A model generated the notes under the pieces. The model worked only from the letters and a program-made list of their open reading frames with translations, was not told where the DNA came from and did not search any database. Shown here in pieces: positions 59,958 through 64,000 of a stretch of 64,000 nucleotides of DNA (position 1 is its first letter; the number at the start of each line of letters is the position of its first letter). Both the position numbers and the translations under genes were made by a program. This DNA is from Marivita sp003149565 (GTDB taxonomy: Bacteria > Pseudomonadota > Alphaproteobacteria > Rhodobacterales > Rhodobacteraceae), in assembly GCF_965216415.1 (NCBI RefSeq), contig NZ_CBDCFU010000002.1. One strand, 5' to 3'.

Positions 59958-61268
59958 ATGTCCAATTCGAGTTTCGCCCAACGCCTTGCAATCGCAAGCT
60001 CGCTTCCCCGTCTGTCCGTCGGCATGACCGAGGCGATCAATATCGGATTCCTCGCACCGCTGAGCGGGCCGGCGAAATCCTGGGGGTTGCCAGGCTTGAA
60101 TGGCTGCCGTCTGTGGGAGGACTGGTTGAACAGGGCAGGGGGACTTCTGCTGGGTGGACGACGATTCCCGGTGCGCATTCATGCGGTAGACTGTGGCTAT
60201 GATGCCAGCCGCGCATTAGAGGGTGCCCGTCATCTGGTACAGACTCATGACGTGTCCCTAATGATGATGCTGGGGGGCGAGTCGTTTCTTGCGGTGCGGG
60301 ACTACCTGATGACAAGCAAGGTGCTGACGTCGACATTGCTGACAAGCGACCTGTCGCCCGACACGCCTTATCTGATCGCCCCCAGCGAATCGCTGCCAAT
60401 CTACACGGTCACGGCGGTGGATTGGATCATGCGCAATCGGCCCGAAATCAAGACTGTCGCGCTCTGCGCCCAGAGCGACGCCTTGGGACTTCCCGCGCTG
60501 GCGGCCTATCGTGCGGCTTTCAAGGCGGCAGGTATCCGCATCGTCGAGGAAGTGCGTTATGACGCCGAGATGACCGATGCCGCGTCAGTGGTAGCGCCCA
60601 TGATGGCGGCACAACCGGATTTGCTGTGCTGGTGCGCCAGTTACACCCCAATGGTACACGCGATGACGGAATACGCCTTTGAGCATGGGTTCGAAGGCCA
60701 GCTTTTGTCTTGTACGGCGGACAGCTATGACCAGTTGATCGCACGGACGTCGCCTGAGTTTATGGAAGGGTTCCTGTTCCAGTTCCCGGATTTCGACGAT
60801 CCGGCCTTGGCGGAAAAGGCATTTTTCTTCAGCCAACCGCAGACGTTCTTCGACGAGTACAACGCACGGTTTCCAAACAGCTGGACAGCGGTCAGTTGGG
60901 AATACGCGGCGATTCTCGACATCTGGCAATCTGCAGTCGAGCGGGCAGGAAACCCTCGGCCCGTCTCGGTGTTGGCAGCGATGCGGCAACTGGGGAGTGT
61001 GATGCACGCCTTTGGCCCGGCACGCTGGTGGGGCGAGGATATGTTCGGCCTGAGCCACACTTTGATTGGGGACTGGCCAGTTGTGCAAATCCAACAGGGA
61101 AAAGCGCGGATCGTCGAATTCGGGTCGATCCCTGACTGGCTGGCGCAGCATGAAACTTTGCTGAAGGATGAAATGGCGGCACTTGGTCAGCTATGGCACC
61201 AGCGCCACGGCGACGGCACACCGCCGAAACGGTTGGCGGCCCGGCTGGCGGCAGTTCACCCTTCCTGA
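59958..61268 (+). CDS. Substrate-binding-protein homologue without a signal peptide (possible cytoplasmic sensor)
   Basis: A protein of 436 residues with the type 1 periplasmic-binding fold of the urea/amide/branched-chain family (IGFLAPLSGPAKSWG, MMMLGGESF, LSCTADSYDQ, EFMEGFLFQFPDFDDPAL). It is clearly paralogous to the exported protein encoded at 62368-63657. Unlike that protein its N-terminus (MSNSSFAQRLAIASSLPRLS) contains no good Sec or Tat signal, so it probably stays in the cytoplasm. Its partners are divergent tmm and a convergent GntR regulator. The AmiC-AmiR system uses such a cytoplasmic binding protein to sense amides. The other possibility is a transporter component that lost its signal. 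Confidence 0.8.
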   Translation: MSNSSFAQRLAIASSLPRLSVGMTEAINIGFLAPLSGPAKSWGLPGLNGCRLWEDWLNRAGGLLLGGRRFPVRIHAVDCGYDASRALEGARHLVQTHDVSLMMMLGGESFLAVRDYLMTSKVLTSTLLTSDLSPDTPYLIAPSESLPIYTVTAVDWIMRNRPEIKTVALCAQSDALGLPALAAYRAAFKAAGIRIVEEVRYDAEMTDAASVVAPMMAAQPDLLCWCASYTPMVHAMTEYAFEHGFEGQLLSCTADSYDQLIARTSPEFMEGFLFQFPDFDDPALAEKAFFFSQPQTFFDEYNARFPNSWTAVSWEYAAILDIWQSAVERAGNPRPVSVLAAMRQLGSVMHAFGPARWWGEDMFGLSHTLIGDWPVVQIQQGKARIVEFGSIPDWLAQHETLLKDEMAALGQLWHQRHGDGTPPKRLAARLAAVHPS

Positions 61269-61984
61269 AGCAGCATTTTTTGCTCTTCGATCAGGTGCAG
61301 TTTGATGTATTCGACGGCAGTTTCCACGTCGCGCGACGAGATCGCGTTGAACAGGGCGTTATATTGCGTCTGATAAGCTTCGATCCGCTTTGGTGTCAGG
61401 TGCCGCCGCATCAAGTTGGATCGGAAAGTCTGGAGACAAGCCTCGATCGCCAGTTCGTAACACGACGCCAGAAGCGGATTGCCGGTGCCATTCGCAATTT
61501 TTCGATAGAACGCTTCTTCGGCCTTGATGAATTCACCAGAGTCGGTGGTCACGGCCTCCAACCGCGTCAAGATGTCATCCAGCTCCATGATATCGCGCGG
61601 AGTCATATTGACGACCGCAAGGCGCACCATCTCGGGTTCGAGAATGCCGCGTACGACCAGGTGATCCAATGGACTGGTGTTTTCGGCCAAGGCAGAGCGT
61701 GTATCGGGGCGGGTGGCTTCTGATTTGTAGGTGACAAAACTGCCACTGCCTGCGCGCCGCCGGATAATGTTGCGTGACTCCAAAACGTCGAGCGCATCCC
61801 GAACGGTATTGCGGGCAACGCCGAGTTCCGAGGCCAGCGAGCGTTCTGACGGCAGACGCGCGCCTTCGGGGTATTCTTCGGATTTGATCCGCGCAAACAG
61901 GCTGTCGATCACAACTTGCACAGTCGCACCAACCGAATGATTGGTAACCATCTGAGACGCGGTACGCTGGGTTTGCGGAGCCAT
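61256..61984 (-). CDS. GntR-family regulator, FadR/FCD subfamily
   Basis: About 242 residues from the ATG at 61984; an ATG at 62008 is also possible. The N-terminal winged HTH is clear (GARLPSERSLASELGVARNT, RDALDVLESRNIIRRRAGSG). The all-helical FCD ligand domain follows, with residues that usually bind a metal and carboxylate. The 3' end overlaps the binding-protein homologue by 13 nt tail to tail. It lies between tmm and the ABC transporter and should regulate one or both. Likely effectors are carboxylates or N-methylated compounds. Confidence 0.88.
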   Translation of the reverse strand: MAPQTQRTASQMVTNHSVGATVQVVIDSLFARIKSEEYPEGARLPSERSLASELGVARNTVRDALDVLESRNIIRRRAGSGSFVTYKSEATRPDTRSALAENTSPLDHLVVRGILEPEMVRLAVVNMTPRDIMELDDILTRLEAVTTDSGEFIKAEEAFYRKIANGTGNPLLASCYELAIEACLQTFRSNLMRRHLTPKRIEAYQTQYNALFNAISSRDVETAVEYIKLHLIEEQKMLLQEG

Positions 61985-62367
61985 GCTGGGCCGATCCTCT
62001 GGAAACATCTTGCTTATACGATATGGGCTTCACGTCGGCCCGACAAGGCGCGTTCCCGTGTTGGGTGACCCAATTGACACCTGTTTAGCCCGCTTTGGCT
62101 CGTAATTGGTTCAGTGGCTTGCCAATTTTGGTACCCAAAAGCACCTGATTCTAGCGGGTTTTTATCTGTTTCGGGACCGCATCTGGAAAAATTATAACTA
62201 TAAGAAACAAATTTTCTTGCGAGGTTGGGTTTGCGTTGCTAGCCTTTTCTCGAAAGTCAGACCAATTTGGGAAACTGGTACTCTCTCGGATTGGGAATAA
62301 GCCGAACAAGCCGGTTTTGGCTTCGCTTCCGCGTGAACAGTCGCGGACCCAACAGTAGGAGAAACGC
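61985..62367. promoter_or_regulatory. 383-nt divergent control region between gntR and the ABC transporter
   Basis: No gene was found here. Base composition is noticeably AT-rich from about 62145 to 62225. Two inverted repeats are present. The first is TTTTGG-TAC-CCAAAA at 62126-62140, perfect. The second is ACCAATTT-GGG-AAACTGGT at 62261-62279, 7 of 8 bp, about 90 nt before the binding-protein ATG. The second shares ACCAAT/TGGT arms with the repeat upstream of tmm, although the spacing differs. Both are candidate operators of the GntR protein. Confidence 0.5.
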
Positions 62368-63657
62368 ATGATCCCGAAATTTCTGACCTCCGGTCAAAGC
62401 CGCCGTACCTTTCTGAAAACTGCAGGTGCCGCCGCGGCCAGCCTTGGCCTACCGCGCATGGCCTTGGCAGCAGGTGAGCCGATCAAGATTGGTTTTCTGG
62501 CCCCGCTCACCGGCGCTGTGGCCGCTTGGGGAAAGCCCGGTCTGGATGGTTGCGCCATCTGGGCTGAGCGTGTGAACGCCGCTGGAGGCATCCAGTTGGC
62601 CGACGGCGCCCATCCGATTGAATTCGTATCCTATGACAACGAATACGACCCGACCAAGGCACGCACTGGCGCCACCAAGCTGATCCGTGAAGATGGCGTG
62701 AAATTCATCATGATGCTGGGTGGCGATACCTGGCCGGGCGTCCAGCCTGTTGCCGAGCGCACGGGCATGCTGTTCTCGACCCTGCTACCATCCGACTTGT
62801 CGCCCGAGACCACGACGCTGGTCGCCCCCGCAGAGGTACACCCGATTTACAACGTCACTGGCGTGGAGTGGCTCGCTCAGAACAAGCCCGAGCTCAAGAC
62901 CGCTGTCATGTGCGCACAAGATGACGCTCTGGGGCTGCCCTCGGTCGCGACCTATCTCGCCGCCTTCGAAGCTGCCGGCATCGAGATGCTGGACGAGCCG
63001 CTTCTGTTCGACCCGGCCACCACCGATTTTGCGCCTGTGGTAACACGGTTGATGGCGAAGAACCCTGAGATCATCTGTCTCGATACCTGCTATTCCGACT
63101 ACGTGCACCCGATCTGCGAACAGTTGTTCCAGCAGGGCTTCAGCGGGCAGATCATCAGTTGCACCGCCGACTTCTATGATCAAATGATCGAAAAAACGTC
63201 GAAGGAATTTATGGAAGGGTTCATTTTCCAGTTCCCCGATTTCGACGATCCAGCACTGAACGGCGACGCGATCAACTTTCAGGACCCAAATGGGTTTTAC
63301 GCCGAGTATAACGCGCGGCACCCAGGTCAGTGGGGCGCGGTGAGCTGGGAATATGCCTCAATCATGGATATGTGGAAGGCCGCTGCGGAAAAGGCTGGTT
63401 CGCCCGAGCCTGATGCGGTGATGACCGCGATGAAGGACGGGCGCGGTGCCCATGCCTTTGGTGATGCGGACTGGTGGGGTAAGGACCTGTTCGGCATCGA
63501 CAACGCGCTGGTCGGAGATTGGCCTGTTGTCGCCATCGAGAACGGAAAGGCGGTCATCAAGGAATTCCGCTCGATCCCCGATTGGTACAACCGTCATGGT
63601 GATCTGCTGGTCAAGCACATGGAAGCCTACGGTCAGATGTGGAACCAGCGCGGCTGA
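62368..63657 (+). CDS. ABC transporter substrate-binding protein (urea/amide/branched-chain type), Tat-exported
   Basis: A protein of 429 residues. A Tat signal (SRRTFLKTAGAAAASLG with MALAAG as the cleavage region) is followed by the type 1 binding fold (IGFLAPLTGAVAAWGKPG, YDNEYDPTKARTGATKLI, FIMMLGGDTWPG, FMEGFIFQFPDFDDPAL). It resembles urea/short-chain amide binding proteins (UrtA/FmdD-like). Given its neighbours the ligand may be a methylated amine or amide, but this is inference. TAGGAG precedes the ATG by 5-6 nt. It is followed by a hairpin and the permease gene. Confidence 0.9.
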   Translation: MIPKFLTSGQSRRTFLKTAGAAAASLGLPRMALAAGEPIKIGFLAPLTGAVAAWGKPGLDGCAIWAERVNAAGGIQLADGAHPIEFVSYDNEYDPTKARTGATKLIREDGVKFIMMLGGDTWPGVQPVAERTGMLFSTLLPSDLSPETTTLVAPAEVHPIYNVTGVEWLAQNKPELKTAVMCAQDDALGLPSVATYLAAFEAAGIEMLDEPLLFDPATTDFAPVVTRLMAKNPEIICLDTCYSDYVHPICEQLFQQGFSGQIISCTADFYDQMIEKTSKEFMEGFIFQFPDFDDPALNGDAINFQDPNGFYAEYNARHPGQWGAVSWEYASIMDMWKAAAEKAGSPEPDAVMTAMKDGRGAHAFGDADWWGKDLFGIDNALVGDWPVVAIENGKAVIKEFRSIPDWYNRHGDLLVKHMEAYGQMWNQRG

Positions 63658-63666
63658 GTTCCCAAG

Positions 63667-63689
63667 CGGCGCCCATATTCTGGGCGCCG
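63667..63689 (+). other. Stem-loop between the binding-protein and permease genes
   Basis: CGGCGCCCA (63667-63675) pairs perfectly with TGGGCGCCG (63681-63689) around TATTC. There is no T run, so it is not a standard terminator. Hairpins at this position in ABC operons often stabilise the upstream message, keeping the binding protein more abundant than the permease. Confidence 0.75.
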
Positions 63690-63721
63690 AATTTCCTATC
63701 ACACAACATCGAGCTGAACCT

Positions 63722-64000
63722 ATGGTCGAACTCCTGGCGCAGACCGGGCTGAATGCCGTGTATGCTGCAAGTTACATATCCCTCGTTGCCGTCGGCTTGG
63801 TGCTGATATTCGGGGTCATGGGCGTTGTGAACTTTGCCCATGGGGAATTGTTCATGGCCGGCGCCTACGCTGTCGTCGCGCTTTACGCCGATATGCACGT
63901 GCCATTCTTCGTGGCGGTGGCCATCGGGATGGCGTTTGTCGGTCTGCTGGGCTTGTTGATGGAATGGGCGCTGTTCCGACCATTGAAGGACAACCCGCTT
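63722..64000 (+). CDS. LivH-type ABC transporter permease (partial, C-terminus outside window)
   Basis: The first 93 residues of a branched-chain/urea-type permease. MVELLAQTGLNAVYAASYIS, VLIFGVMGVVNFAHGELFMA and LLMEWALFRPLKDNPL match LivH/UrtB N-termini, including the conserved NFAHG motif. The gene runs off the right edge. It begins 64 nt after the binding protein and is its expected partner; the second permease and ATPases should follow beyond the window. Confidence 0.92.
   Translation, partial: MVELLAQTGLNAVYAASYISLVAVGLVLIFGVMGVVNFAHGELFMAGAYAVVALYADMHVPFFVAVAIGMAFVGLLGLLMEWALFRPLKDNPL

Noticed and set aside
1..64000. CRISPR arrays, prophage genes, toxin-antitoxin pairs, rRNA or tRNA genes
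   Set aside because: Both strands were read for these and none was found; the only repeats are those listed.

Overview
This 64 kb window comes from a high-GC alphaproteobacterium, almost certainly a Rhodobacteraceae member of the marine Roseobacter group. The reasons are the Rhodobacter-type order of the hydrogenase genes, the soxBDAG sarcosine oxidase operon, a roseobacter-type trimethylamine monooxygenase (Tmm) and several TRAP transporters. No rRNA, tRNA, CRISPR array or prophage was seen.

1-13967 (minus strand): an uptake [NiFe]-hydrogenase cluster, hupT-hupU-hupV-hypF-hupS-hupL-(57-aa ORF)-hupC-hupD-hupF-hupG-hupH-hupIJ-hupK, running off the left edge. HupTUV form the H2-sensing arm, HupSLC the membrane-bound enzyme, and the remainder are maturation factors. 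Most junctions overlap by 1-4 nt. A strong hairpin terminator lies between hupC and hupD.

13983-17830: a decay zone. It holds a frameshifted NmrA-type oxidoreductase, a truncated IS21 transposase fused onto the remains of a secreted PliG/SH3-like gene, a TAP-like alpha/beta hydrolase with an internal deletion and a nonsense codon, and an IS6-family element whose inverted repeats survive but whose transposase is broken.

17882-31809 (minus): one very tightly packed run of 14 genes. From 5' to 3' they encode a PotD/A/B/C-like ABC importer, a PuuE-like cyclic amide hydrolase, an amidase, a hydantoin-racemase-like protein without its catalytic cysteines, a hydantoinase, an arylmalonate-decarboxylase-like protein, a second PuuE-like hydrolase, a TRAP transporter (P, Q, M) and an M20 N-carbamoyl amino acid hydrolase. 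This looks like an uncharacterised pathway for cyclic ureides or imides. A second related operon, 32160-37161 (dctPQM, racemase-like, amidohydrolase), lies behind an RpiR-type regulator (37361-38206), with a perfect ATGAAAT-N4-ATTTCAT palindrome upstream of dctP.

38954-46668 and beyond: dusA plus a possible 2OG oxygenase, an RTX-repeat protein, a small secreted cysteine protein, ccmI-ruvX-DUF1289, then soxB-(orf)-soxD-(micro-ORF)-soxA-soxG for sarcosine oxidation. Next come an iron-type superoxide dismutase, a GST-like protein, RarD, a LOG-family protein, a LysM protein and an HNH endonuclease.

56021-64000: an IS481 remnant, an ammonium/methylammonium transporter with a 58-aa one-helix membrane protein, and Tmm. 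Divergent from tmm is a substrate-binding-protein homologue with no recognisable export signal, overlapping a GntR/FadR-type regulator tail to tail. Last is a Tat-exported paralogue of the same binding protein followed by a LivH-type permease that runs off the right edge. Together with sarcosine oxidase this suggests that methylated amines are used as nitrogen and energy sources. The signal-less binding protein may act as a cytoplasmic sensor.
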